Positions 25,967-34,431 of a stretch of DNA of 64,000 nucleotides are shown one piece after another. Below the pieces are notes generated by a model. It was not told where the DNA came from and did no database searches. It was given only the letters and a program-made list of their open reading frames with translations. The stretch comes from Betaproteobacteria bacterium (lineage in GTDB: Bacteria > Pseudomonadota > Gammaproteobacteria > Burkholderiales > Ga0077523), in assembly GCA_016125475.1 (NCBI GenBank), contig WGLR01000023.1, positions 1-64,000 of the forward strand. The letters are read 5' to 3'. A program made the position numbers and the translations under genes. Each line of letters starts with the position of its first letter. Within the stretch, counting starts at the first letter, position 1.

Positions 25967-26896
25967 GTCGCGTATTGTCTCCTGGAGACTGGCGCATCGT
26001 CGTGACGGCGGCGCTGCGGCTGGGAAGCACGTTCCTGTTCGTCCATCTGGCGGTCGCCGAAATTCCGCCGCCGACCTCCGCTGCCGCCAGGGCACTCTTC
26101 GCCGCGTCGGTGTGCTGGACCCTGATGCGAGCCGGTAGGCAGCGCCTGTCACGAACTCGCCGGCAATGGACTGCACTCTGCTGGCTTGGCCTGCTGACGG
26201 CGGCCATCCCCGGGGTGCGGTCGCCTGGGGACAGCGGCACATCGCGAGCGGGCTCGGCGGCACTCTGTTCGCCACCATCCCGATCATGTCTGTCCTGATG
26301 GCGCCACTCCTTCTCGCAGAGGAGACGTTCTCACGGCACCGGTTGGCTGGCGCTCTGGTCGGGCTGGCCGGCGTCGTCCTGCTGATCGGGCCGTCGGTCC
26401 TCGCCCGTGCGGGTGAGGAGGTATGGGGAATCTCGATCACACTCCCTGCACCGTTGAGTCACACGCTGGGCGCAACATACGCCCGTCGGCCATCCGATCT
26501 GGCACCACCTGTGATGGCAACCGGACAAGCGGTCGTCGGTACGGCATTCCTCACACCGCTGGCTCTTCTTGCCAATGCGCCGCTCGACCTGTCACCCGGC
26601 GTGCGTGCACTGGGGACACTTCTGGTCGCGGTCGTCGCCTGCACAGCTCTCGGGATGGGCCTGTACTTCGTCGTCGTGCGTCGCGTCGGCGCCAGCCGCA
26701 GTTCGGTGGTCCCACTGCTCATGCCAATGCAATGGTTTCCGTCGTGCTCGGCGCCCTTGTGCTCCATTAGCGACTGCCACTCGAGGCGTGGTTCGGCATG
26801 ACGCTCATCCTGGCGGGCGCCCGTGCCGTTGGCTTCGCCACCCGTGCAAGACCATTTCCAGCCCACTCTTCCTCTATTCAATCCAAACAGGAGTGA
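25963..26896 (+). pseudogene. decayed EamA/DMT-family transporter
   Basis: Three reading frames together give one EamA-type drug/metabolite exporter. The first frame (25963 onward) ends its similarity near 26209-26215 in a CCCCGGGG run, where a one-base loss shifts to a frame carrying AWGQRHIASGLGGTLFATIP and later helices. A second shift near 26720-26730 moves to a frame reading NAMVSVVLGALVLH. That frame then hits an in-frame TAG at 26768-26770 where a GE pair would be expected, and similarity (RLPLEAWFGMTLILAG) continues to the TGA at 26894-26896. Two shifts plus a stop make sequencing error unlikely. Confidence 0.8.
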
Positions 26897-26901
26897 CCAT
26901 C

Positions 26902-27771
26902 ATGTCTTTGCGAATGCTCGTAGCGCAGTTTGTCGCCGCCCCGTTCTTTCTGCTCCCTGTCGCCGGCTCCGCGGCATGTCCCGATGAACACATGATCGAC
27001 GCCATGGCCAGGGCCTTCCTGAGCAAGGCGTCTGGCCCCATTCTCCCGAGCGACACGAGTCTGGCAGATGCCTATTGTGCGCAGGAGAAATACCTCGCCC
27101 GGCTCGGCAAGGACCTGGGCAGACCGGTCGGGTACAAGGCCGGACTGGTCAATAAACCCATCCAGAAACGCTTCGGAGCCAACGAACCGCTCAGCGGAGT
27201 GATGTTCGCGCCGATGGTGCTCCCGTCCGGCACGACACTGGACGCCAGGTACGGCGTGCGGCCCGCCTATGAGGCCGATCTGATCGTCACGGTCAAGGAC
27301 GAGCAAATCAACGAGGCGCGGACTCCGGAAGAGGCTCTAAGGAACCTGGGTGAGGTGGTCCCGTTCATCGAACTTCTCGATCTGGTGCCGGGGGAGCCAA
27401 AGCAATTGAACCTCGCGACCATCGCTGCCTACAACGTGGTGTCACGGCATGGGGTGATGGGCAAGGGCATTCCCGTACAGGTAACGCCGGAGTTCGCCGA
27501 GGCACTCGCAAAAATGGTGTCCGTTACGACCGACGACACGGGCCGCGTCATTCAGGTTGCCCGGGGCTCCGACATGCTGGGCAACCCGCTCAATGTGGTG
27601 CTGTGGCTCGTACGGCACGTCAACGACCAGGGGCATCGGCTCCATTCTGGAGACCTTCTCAGCCTGGGTGCGATGGGAACGTTTCGCGCCACAGAGGCTG
27701 GTCGGACCATCAAGGTCCGCTACACCGGCCTGCCGGGTGGCGAATCCGAGGCAGTCGTCACGTTTCGCTGA
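26902..27771 (+). CDS. secreted 2-keto-4-pentenoate hydratase/fumarylacetoacetase-family homologue
   Basis: The 289-residue protein matches the hydratase branch of the FAH superfamily (VGYKAGLVNKPIQKRFG, SGVMFAPMVL, VRPAYEADLIVTV, LSLGAMGTF). Unlike cytoplasmic MhpD-type enzymes it begins with a hydrophobic signal peptide ending AGSA-ACPD near residue 25. The acidic metal residues of the fold seem present (EADLIV; PFIELLD). A periplasmic location would be odd for a meta-cleavage pathway enzyme. It is the last gene of the TetR-linked operon, five bases after the pseudogene. Confidence 0.72.
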   Translation: MSLRMLVAQFVAAPFFLLPVAGSAACPDEHMIDAMARAFLSKASGPILPSDTSLADAYCAQEKYLARLGKDLGRPVGYKAGLVNKPIQKRFGANEPLSGVMFAPMVLPSGTTLDARYGVRPAYEADLIVTVKDEQINEARTPEEALRNLGEVVPFIELLDLVPGEPKQLNLATIAAYNVVSRHGVMGKGIPVQVTPEFAEALAKMVSVTTDDTGRVIQVARGSDMLGNPLNVVLWLVRHVNDQGHRLHSGDLLSLGAMGTFRATEAGRTIKVRYTGLPGGESEAVVTFR

Positions 27772-28020
27772 TCGGGTGACGATTCTCGCCGGGAGTTCAC
27801 CCCCAGGTCTCCTTCGAATTCCGCCCCGGTCAGTTGGATGGTGGTACGGCGGGGCTGCCGCGTGTTGACCTTCAGGTTTCAGCGAGGGCCCGAGCAGTCT
27901 TTCGCGTAATCACCGTGGACTGGAGCGTCGACCGCCAGCCCGTTAACGGCGTCGATGTTCGTGCGGGTCGGTGATCCCCTTCGGTTGATGCATGTGCCGA
28001 TCAGCGAATACAACTCCCTG

Positions 28021-28054
28021 GCCCACGGACCGCGTGCTCCCCATTTCCGTGGGC
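28021..28054. repeat. inverted repeat GCCCACGGA/TCCGTGGGC
   Basis: Perfect 9-bp arms at 28021-28029 and 28046-28054 around a 16-base loop. It is followed after four bases by a second hairpin. Confidence 0.65.
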
Positions 28055-28058
28055 CTTT

Positions 28059-28082
28059 CCCCCAGGGCCAGTGCCCTGGGGG
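28059..28082. terminator. perfect 10-bp GC hairpin, possible terminator
   Basis: Arms CCCCCAGGGC and GCCCTGGGGG enclose a four-base loop (CAGT). CATTCTGCTTTTC follows on the plus strand, a weak T-tract, so it could end the operon that finishes at 27771 or act for the convergent GST gene. Confidence 0.45.
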
Positions 28083-28289
28083 CATTCTGCTTTTCCCGAC
28101 ACGATTGGGATACTCGGTCCGGATGGCCACTCTACGGCGACGACGGCATGACGATTCGCCTATGCGGCGGATCGTCAGCCGTGACAGGAGCGGCAAATAG
28201 TCTGACATCCGTTCCCCAGGCCTGGTCGAAGCGAGGTCAGTCTCCCCGGTTGGATAGTGATGCTGGTTCCGGGACCCGGCACGGCTCAG

Positions 28290-28898
28290 TTACGCTGGGC
28301 GCGTCGCAGTGGCTCTGAACGAAGGTCGGGCTGCGATCCGTCCGAACCACGCGTCCAGTCTGGGGTGCCCCGATCGCCACCCAAAATCGGGAATTCGTCC
28401 TTCCAGGTCCAGCGCGCAGGCGAGCGTGATCTGTCCCATGTCGAGACCGCCGTGTATCGATGCACCGTCGATTGCCGTTTCCCAGAGGTCTGTCATGCGC
28501 TGTGCGCGAGCCCGCTCATGGAGAATGACTCGCGGGGAACGCTCGGTCTCGGGTCTCGCTGTCTCGCGTGCCCAGACGGCAAGCCCGTCCAGCAGGCTTC
28601 TCGCCAGTGCTTCGAGGCGACGTGCTTCCCATGCATCGCGCCCGCCCGACGGACGGAGCACGGGATCGCCGTTCAGCTCGTCGAGGTAGGTACAAATCAG
28701 AGCGGACTCTTCCATGCCGATGCCGTCGTCACGAAGGAGGAAAGGGACACGTCCGGATGGATTGATGGCGTAGTAAGGGCTGTCGGTCACACGCGTCTGC
28801 GCGCCGACGATCTCGACCTGGCTCTCGAGGCCTTTCTCCAGAACGACGATTCGTACCATACGCGCGTATGGTGATCCTGGGGTGACGTAGAGTTTCAT
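28290..28898 (-). CDS. glutathione S-transferase
   Basis: A 202-residue soluble GST: thioredoxin-fold N-domain (KLYVTPGSPYARMVRIVVLEK, with Ser9 or Tyr11 as candidate for thiol activation), cis-proline region NPSGRVPFLL and glutathione-contacting MEESALICTYLDE, then an all-helical C-domain. GSTs conjugate glutathione to electrophiles or reduce peroxides. It is monocistronic, next to an unrelated cupin gene. Confidence 0.87.
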   Translation of the reverse strand: MKLYVTPGSPYARMVRIVVLEKGLESQVEIVGAQTRVTDSPYYAINPSGRVPFLLRDDGIGMEESALICTYLDELNGDPVLRPSGGRDAWEARRLEALARSLLDGLAVWARETARPETERSPRVILHERARAQRMTDLWETAIDGASIHGGLDMGQITLACALDLEGRIPDFGWRSGHPRLDAWFGRIAARPSFRATATRPA

Positions 28899-29005
28899 CG
28901 CTTGCGGTTCCCGGTGGGTATCGTCGCGAAGTGTCTTGGGTTACGGGCGAACAGTCAGGCGGCGACGCTTGCCGTTCGAGTCGTGGCGATACCGCTCGCC
29001 GTCCC

Positions 29006-29347
29006 TCACCGCGACACGAGCGGCACGAAATCGTACTCTCCGATGCCCTGCAGAACGAGGAACGTCACGGACGTGTCGCCGCCGGTCGTGACCAGATGGG
29101 GGCGCTTCGCCGCGGCCGTGAAAGTCTGGCCGGGGGCGAGGTGGACCTCTTCTTTCGGATCGCGCAGGAAGATGCGCAGGCGGCCGTCGATGACGTAGAA
29201 GGTGTCCCGAATCTCGTTGTGATAGTGCCAGGGAACCTGCTGCCCGGGTGCGAGCCGGAGTTCCGTGATGCGAAAGCCGGGACGCGCGGCGTGCTCGGCC
29301 ATGTACTCCTTGTCGAACAGGTGGGTGCCATCCTTCAGCGCTTCCAT
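29006..29347 (-). CDS. single-domain cupin protein
   Basis: A 113-residue cupin with metal-binding motif 1 PWHYHNEIRDTFYVIDGRL (two His, Glu) and motif 2 HLVTTGG (His), so a metal-dependent small-molecule enzyme or binding protein is likely. The substrate is unknown. It starts with ATG at 29347. Confidence 0.75.
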   Translation of the reverse strand: MEALKDGTHLFDKEYMAEHAARPGFRITELRLAPGQQVPWHYHNEIRDTFYVIDGRLRIFLRDPKEEVHLAPGQTFTAAAKRPHLVTTGGDTSVTFLVLQGIGEYDFVPLVSR

Positions 29348-29422
29348 GGTGCGGGCCTCGATTCGGACGTGACGTGATTATCGTGCCACATCGCCCGCCG
29401 TCGCGACGTGGCGGCGTGGCGA

Positions 29423-29872
29423 TCAGTGCGTGCTCGCGGCGCGGACGGCGTTCAGCACCTTTTCGAAGGGGTGGAACTTCTTCGGTATGCGAAGCACGAT
29501 CGTGCGAGGAGTGGCCGACGTCGCCGACAGGTAGGTGCGCCAGGTGAGGATCGTTTCGGCGTCGTCGAGGCCCGTGTCGCGCACGTCGATCTGCGAGACC
29601 TCGCGAAGCGGCAGATAGCGTGTCACGCGCGTCGTGCCGACCGAGGAGATGCGGAGTTCGACGAAGCCGGGGAGGGTGCCGAAGCGGATGTCTTCCTGCC
29701 GGATCTGCACGATCGTCTGGACGAAGTTGTTCTCCTGTACGAGGACGTCGGCGTGGGCGGCCATCCCGGGAAACCCGGCCAGCGCCATGACGGACAGCCC
29801 GTACATCAGTCCGCGCGCGATTGCTCCGACCACTCGACCGTCGTGATCGCCACGGTTTGCAGTGTGGGTCAT
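29423..29872 (-). CDS. secreted protein of unknown function
   Basis: The 149-residue product has a basic N-terminus and a hydrophobic core (residues about 14-40) ending AAHA-DV, a likely signal peptide. The mature part is predicted beta-rich (TIVQIRQEDIRFG, FVELRISSVGTTRVTRYLPL) with no cysteines. I do not recognise it. It diverges from the Ldh2-type dehydrogenase gene with a 175-base spacer. Confidence 0.5.
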   Translation of the reverse strand: MTHTANRGDHDGRVVGAIARGLMYGLSVMALAGFPGMAAHADVLVQENNFVQTIVQIRQEDIRFGTLPGFVELRISSVGTTRVTRYLPLREVSQIDVRDTGLDDAETILTWRTYLSATSATPRTIVLRIPKKFHPFEKVLNAVRAASTH

Positions 29873-30047
29873 GCGGCACCTGTCCGGCGGGAAGATTGCC
29901 GATCATAGCTTCGCGCGACACCACGTGACCGTGAATGCGGAGAAAGTTGAAGGCGGACGGCCCGATCGCGGGTCCCCGGGTGGGCGAGCTGGATGCCTTG
30001 CGGATCCGGCGGATAATCGCGGCTGACTTTGCAAAGGTGGACTGGCG

Positions 30048-31142
30048 ATGACGAATCTCTCCGATGTGCATGTCCTTCCTGACGGGCTCACCGTGCTCGT
30101 GCGACGCATGTTCGAGCGTGCCGGCTGGGACGAGCGGGATGCGACGCTTGCCGCAGAGAATCTCGTTCTCGCGAATCTCAGCGGTCACGACTCGCACGGC
30201 GTGGGCCTCGTTCCGTATTACGTGCAGGCGGCGGAAAGGGGCGCGCTCAGGAAGGGGCGGACCCTCACGACCGTTCTCGATGCGGGGGTGTTGCTCACGC
30301 TGGACGGGGGGATGGGGCTCGGTCAGGTCGTCGGGCACGACGCGATGGCGATCGTGATCGATCGCGCGCGTTCGCTCGGGGCGGTCATCATGAATCTGCG
30401 CAATTCCCACCATCTGGGTCGCATCGGGCACTGGGGCGAGCAGGCGGCCGCGGCCGGGCTCGTCTCCCTGCATTTCGTGAATCTCATCGGGATGCCGGCG
30501 CTCGTCGCGCCATGGGGAGGCACCCAGGCCCGCTTCTCGACGAACCCGGTCTGCATCGCGTTTCCGCGCCCCGGCGAGGAACCCATCCTGCTGGACTTCG
30601 CGACGGCGAGGATCGCGCACGGCAAGACCCGGATCGCGTGGAAGCGGGGCCAGCCGGTCGCGGAGGGCAATCTGCTCGACCCGGCGGGCGAGCCGACGAC
30701 GGACCCTGCCGTGATGTGGTCGCAGCCGCTCGGTGCGCTGCTGCCGTTCGGGGAGCACAAGGGCTCCGGGCTCGCGTTCATGTGCGAACTGCTCGCGGGT
30801 GCCCTGGGTGGAGCGGGCACGATCGCGGACCGCACGGACTGGAACGCCGTCGACAACAACATGCTGTGCATCCTGATCGATCCGGCGCGGATGGGCGGCG
30901 CAGACGTCTACGCGGCCGAAGCCGAGCGCTTGCTCGCCTGGGTACACGAGACGCCGGCCGCACGGACGGTGGACCGCGTCCGGGTGCCGGGTGAGCCGGA
31001 ACGGGAGGCACGCGCCAGGCGGCGGGCGGCGGGCACGCCCATCGACCCGACGACCTGGGGGGATCTCGTCGAATGTGCCGTTTCGCTCGGAGTGAGCAGG
31101 AAAGAGATTGCGCGGATGACGGGGGTGTCGGTGGAGGGGTGA
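30048..31142 (+). CDS. Ldh2-family malate/lactate/ureidoglycolate dehydrogenase
   Basis: A 364-residue NAD(P)-dependent dehydrogenase of the Ldh2 (MDH2) family, which is unrelated to classical Rossmann dehydrogenases. Diagnostic stretches are SGHDSHGVGLVPYY, RNSHHLGRIGHWG, STNPVCIAFP, LPFGEHKGSGLAFMCE and the extended C-terminus. Substrates range over 2-hydroxy acids such as malate, lactate or sulfolactate. Single transcription unit between two unrelated secreted-protein genes. Confidence 0.88.
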   Translation: MTNLSDVHVLPDGLTVLVRRMFERAGWDERDATLAAENLVLANLSGHDSHGVGLVPYYVQAAERGALRKGRTLTTVLDAGVLLTLDGGMGLGQVVGHDAMAIVIDRARSLGAVIMNLRNSHHLGRIGHWGEQAAAAGLVSLHFVNLIGMPALVAPWGGTQARFSTNPVCIAFPRPGEEPILLDFATARIAHGKTRIAWKRGQPVAEGNLLDPAGEPTTDPAVMWSQPLGALLPFGEHKGSGLAFMCELLAGALGGAGTIADRTDWNAVDNNMLCILIDPARMGGADVYAAEAERLLAWVHETPAARTVDRVRVPGEPEREARARRRAAGTPIDPTTWGDLVECAVSLGVSRKEIARMTGVSVEG

Positions 31143-31152
31143 GGCGGAGCAG

Positions 31153-31608
31153 CTAGATTTCCATCCCGTGCACCCGCAGCAACGGTCCGAAACATGCGTC
31201 CAGCGATGCCTGCTCGCAGATCACGAACTCCTCCCCCGACGGATCGAACTGAAGATATCTCGTGGCGGTGTGCCCGACCTGCATGACGAGGCCGGAGCAG
31301 TCCTTTTGTCCGTTGTCCTTCACGATCGTGTCGACGAGTCTGTAGAAGCCGTTCTCGTCCGGCTGCGTCGAGATCTCGTATCGTGTTTCCGCGACTTCGC
31401 CCGCGCTCGTGACGAGCGTCGTGCCGTCCTGCCGGAACCGGTAGACCTCGGTGCACGTGCCGTCGGGCAGTGCGAACGTATAGGCCCACGTGCCGAGGAT
31501 CGGGTGATCGGGGGCCACGCCATCCGGTGCGGCAGGGACGGAAGCGGATCGCGCCCAGCACCCGACGGCGAGAAGCGCGAAGACGATGCTGCGGACAGGG
31601 CTCGTCAC
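31153..31608 (-). CDS. secreted protein of unknown function
   Basis: A 151-residue protein from a GTG at 31608, with a hydrophobic N-terminal signal segment (SIVFALLAVGCWARSASVPA). The cysteine at residue 17 could be lipidated but the lipobox is poor (AVGC). Four more cysteines (GTCTE, KDCSG, VICEQ, DACFG) suggest disulfides in the periplasm. The fold (LGTWAYTFALPDGTCTEVYRFRQDG) suggests a lipocalin-like small protein. Convergent with the Ldh2 gene, 10 bases apart. Confidence 0.5.
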   Translation of the reverse strand: MTSPVRSIVFALLAVGCWARSASVPAAPDGVAPDHPILGTWAYTFALPDGTCTEVYRFRQDGTTLVTSAGEVAETRYEISTQPDENGFYRLVDTIVKDNGQKDCSGLVMQVGHTATRYLQFDPSGEEFVICEQASLDACFGPLLRVHGMEI

Positions 31609-31704
31609 GTGTTCGTATCCTCCGGATCGAAGATAACCGACGTGACCATACTCCTGTCCGGGCGCAGGCGCGATCGGGTCGAACGATCGTGACCGGGGGT
31701 CACG

Positions 31705-32283
31705 TCAGAATCCGAGTGTCGCGGCCGTGCCGGCTAGCGTCGCGATTCCGAGCAGCACGAATAGCACCGCCGCAACGCCGTGGACGAGACGCATCGGAAT
31801 GCGGGCGGCAAAGCGGTTTCCCACGAACACCACCGGCACGTCGGCCAGCAGCATCCCCAGGGTCGTCCCCATCACGACCGGGATGGGCGATGCCGCGCGC
31901 GCCGCCAGCACGATCGTCGCGACCTGGGTCTTGTCCCCCATCTCCGCCAGAAAGAACGTGACGAGCGTCGCACCGAACACGCCGAGGTTCCGCGCGACCC
32001 GCGTTTCCTCCTCCTCGATGCGATCCGGAATCAGGGTCCAGGCTGCCATCGCGAGAAACGATCCTCCGAGCACCCACCGCAGTACCTCCGGGCTCAGCAC
32101 GGACGTGATCCACACGCCGAGGAATCCCGCGAGACCGTGATTCAGCAGGGTCGCGCAGAGGATGCCGCCGACGATCGGAAGCGGCTGCTTGAAGCGCGCG
32201 GCGAGCAGGAGCGCGAGGAGCTGTGTCTTGTCACCGATTTCGGCGAGCGCGACGATGCCGGTCGCGACGAGGAACGATTCCAT
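31705..32283 (-). CDS. UPF0016/GDT1-family cation transporter
   Basis: A 192-residue membrane protein of the TMEM165/GDT1 family, involved in manganese and calcium transport. It has two copies of the signature E-x-GDKTQ: EIGDKTQ near residue 15 and EMGDKTQ near residue 114, each at the start of a three-helix half. Length and two-repeat layout are typical. I searched the upstream region for a yybP-ykoY manganese riboswitch, often found before these genes, and saw no match. Confidence 0.85.
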   Translation of the reverse strand: MESFLVATGIVALAEIGDKTQLLALLLAARFKQPLPIVGGILCATLLNHGLAGFLGVWITSVLSPEVLRWVLGGSFLAMAAWTLIPDRIEEEETRVARNLGVFGATLVTFFLAEMGDKTQVATIVLAARAASPIPVVMGTTLGMLLADVPVVFVGNRFAARIPMRLVHGVAAVLFVLLGIATLAGTAATLGF

Positions 32284-32404
32284 GTAAGGCCCGGACAGGC
32301 GACCGCCCTCCACCCGGGCGGCCCGATAGGGTGGCCACGGACGACGTGGTCGTCGCATGGCCTCTGCGGATCTTGACAGATCCGGGCCGGCGCGTGTCGT
32401 CGCG

Positions 32405-33163
32405 TCACGTCGCCGTGAATCCTCCGTCGGCAACGATCGACTGACCCGTGATGAACGACGCATCGTCGGAACAGAGGAACAGAACGGTCCGGGCGATCTC
32501 TTCCGGCAGGCCGACCCGACCCATGGGATGCATCCCCGCGAACACCTTCTTCCCTTCCTCGCTGCCGCCCACGAAGCGGTCCATCATGTCCGTCTGGACG
32601 GCCCCGGGCGAGACCGCGTTCACGCGGATGACCGTCTTCGCGTGCTCGAGGGCCGCGGCCCTGGTGAGACCGAGCACGGCGTGCTTGGAGGCCGTGTAGA
32701 CGGCCGCACCGGGGAAGCCGATGTGACCGACGATCGACGACATGTTCACGATGGCGCCGCCGCCCGTCTTCAGCATCGCAGGCAGCTCGTACTTCATGGA
32801 GAGGAGCGTACCCTTCACGTTCACGTCGAAGACGTGCTGGAAGTTCTGCTCGGTCTCCTCCGTGACCGGCCTGCCGTTGCCTTCCACGCCCGCGTTGTTG
32901 AACGCGAGGTCCAGGCGCCCGAAATGTCCCAGCGCTCGTTCGACGAGATTCGCGACATCGGCCTCGCGGCTCACGTCGGCCTGGACGAACAGCGCACGCC
33001 CTCCCGCACGCTCGATCTGCGCAGCGGTTTCCCGCCCTTCCGCCTCGCGGCGGCTTGCCACGACCACCGCCGCCCCTGCGTCCGCAAAGGCGAGGGCCGT
33101 CGTCCGCCCGATTCCCGAACTCGCACCGGTCACCAGCGCCACCCTGCCATCGAATCTCGCCAT
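32405..33163 (-). CDS. short-chain dehydrogenase/reductase (glucose 1-dehydrogenase type)
   Basis: A 252-residue classical SDR: TGASSGIG at residues 13-20, NNAG, catalytic Ser in NMSSIVG, and the YTASKHA pair. The C-terminus ends VADGGFTAT. It is transcribed divergently from a LysR regulator gene 144 bases away, the standard arrangement in which the regulator controls its neighbour. Confidence 0.88.
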   Translation of the reverse strand: MARFDGRVALVTGASSGIGRTTALAFADAGAAVVVASRREAEGRETAAQIERAGGRALFVQADVSREADVANLVERALGHFGRLDLAFNNAGVEGNGRPVTEETEQNFQHVFDVNVKGTLLSMKYELPAMLKTGGGAIVNMSSIVGHIGFPGAAVYTASKHAVLGLTRAAALEHAKTVIRVNAVSPGAVQTDMMDRFVGGSEEGKKVFAGMHPMGRVGLPEEIARTVLFLCSDDASFITGQSIVADGGFTAT

Positions 33164-33307
33164 CGTTCTCTCCTTGTCTGCATCGGTCGTCCGGACCTGC
33201 TCCCGCGGAGCAGTGCGTGCGGACGAAACGTGGACGGCACTCTATCGAGGGGGGTGTTCATCGATAATCGGGTCGCCCGTAACGATCAGAATGACTGGAG
33301 GTCACAG

Positions 33308-34246
33308 ATGGCGTCGATCGGTCTCGAGAACCTGACCGGCATTCTCGCGTTCGTGCACGCGGCGGAGGCGCGAAGCTTCACGGCGGCTGCCCGCCAGCTC
33401 GGCATGTCGCCTTCGGGCGTGAGCAAGGCGATCGCCCGGCTCGAGGGAGGCTACCGGGTGCGCCTGCTGCATCGCACTTCCCGCAGCGTGACGATGACGC
33501 CGGAGGGGCGCGCGTTCTACGAGCGCTGTCGCCAGATCCTCGCGGACGTCGAGGATGCGGAACAGGTCCTGAGCAGCGCGCACGGCACGCCTCGTGGCCG
33601 CCTGCGCGTCACGATTCCGCTTTCGGTGGGGCGCATCCATCTCGCGCGGCTGCTCCCGGTGTTCCAGCAGCGGTACCCGGACATCACCGTCGAAGCGCGG
33701 GCGACGGACCGCATCGTGGATCTCGTCGAGGAGGGATACGACGTGGCCGTGCGGCTTGGGACGCCGCCGGATTCCCGGCTCGTGGCGCGGCAACTGATCG
33801 GCGGTCGATTCGTGACGTGCGCGGCGCCTTCCTATCTGCGGTCTCACGGAACGCCCACGACGCTCGAGGAACTCGAATCCCACAACTGTGCCCGCTTCGT
33901 CGTGCCGAGTACCGGTGTCGCGCGGGACTGGGTCTTCCGTCGCGAGGGCACCGTGGTCACCGTGCCGGTGGCCGGCAACCTGACTTTCGACCATGCCGAG
34001 TGTCTGGTCGAGGCAGCCTGCAGCGGAACGGCCGTCATACAGATCGGGAGTTACGTGCTCGACGAAGCGCTCCGGAGCCGACGCCTGGAGGCCATCCTGA
34101 CACCGTTCGAGGTCGAGAGTCCGGCGCTCTGGGTCATGTACCCCCAGAATCGACACCTGACGCCACGTGTGCGCGCTTTCGTGGACTTTCTCGTGGAAAT
34201 GGCCGGGGCCGGGCAACTGGGCGGCGCGGCCATGCCTTCTCCCTGA
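33308..34246 (+). CDS. LysR-family transcriptional regulator
   Basis: The 312-residue protein has an N-terminal winged HTH (residues 5-64; LTGILAFVHAAEARSFTAA, PSGVSKAIARLE) and a periplasmic-binding-like effector domain. The ATG at 33308 follows TGGAGGTCACAG. It is of the CrgA/QseA-like subtype (TSRSVTMTPEGRAFYERC). It likely regulates the divergent SDR gene in response to an aromatic or related ligand, but the ligand is not known. Confidence 0.9.
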   Translation: MASIGLENLTGILAFVHAAEARSFTAAARQLGMSPSGVSKAIARLEGGYRVRLLHRTSRSVTMTPEGRAFYERCRQILADVEDAEQVLSSAHGTPRGRLRVTIPLSVGRIHLARLLPVFQQRYPDITVEARATDRIVDLVEEGYDVAVRLGTPPDSRLVARQLIGGRFVTCAAPSYLRSHGTPTTLEELESHNCARFVVPSTGVARDWVFRREGTVVTVPVAGNLTFDHAECLVEAACSGTAVIQIGSYVLDEALRSRRLEAILTPFEVESPALWVMYPQNRHLTPRVRAFVDFLVEMAGAGQLGGAAMPSP

Positions 34247-34431
34247 TTCTCCCGCTCGCACCACGGTTCGCCGCGGCCCACGTGTCCTTTTCGCTGCCGC
34301 ATCGGCCCGACCGGTCTCGTCCTCCACGGGACCGGTCGGCCAGCCCGGACGAGTGCGTCCATTAAGCTTCGTTTAAGCGAATCCGTCGAGACTCGCCGCC
34401 CGAAGGAACGCGCCCGGGTTTCGCCACGCCG

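Larger units (their letters stand above)
27772..28289. other. intergenic region with two strong hairpins
   Basis: A 518-base gap between convergent genes. No gene is apparent; open frames here are short with no recognisable content. Two perfect inverted repeats are present (28021-28054 and 28059-28082), listed separately. Confidence 0.4.

Noticed and set aside
32284-32404. yybP-ykoY manganese riboswitch before the UPF0016 gene
   Set aside because: The conserved loop sequences of that riboswitch could not be found on the minus strand.
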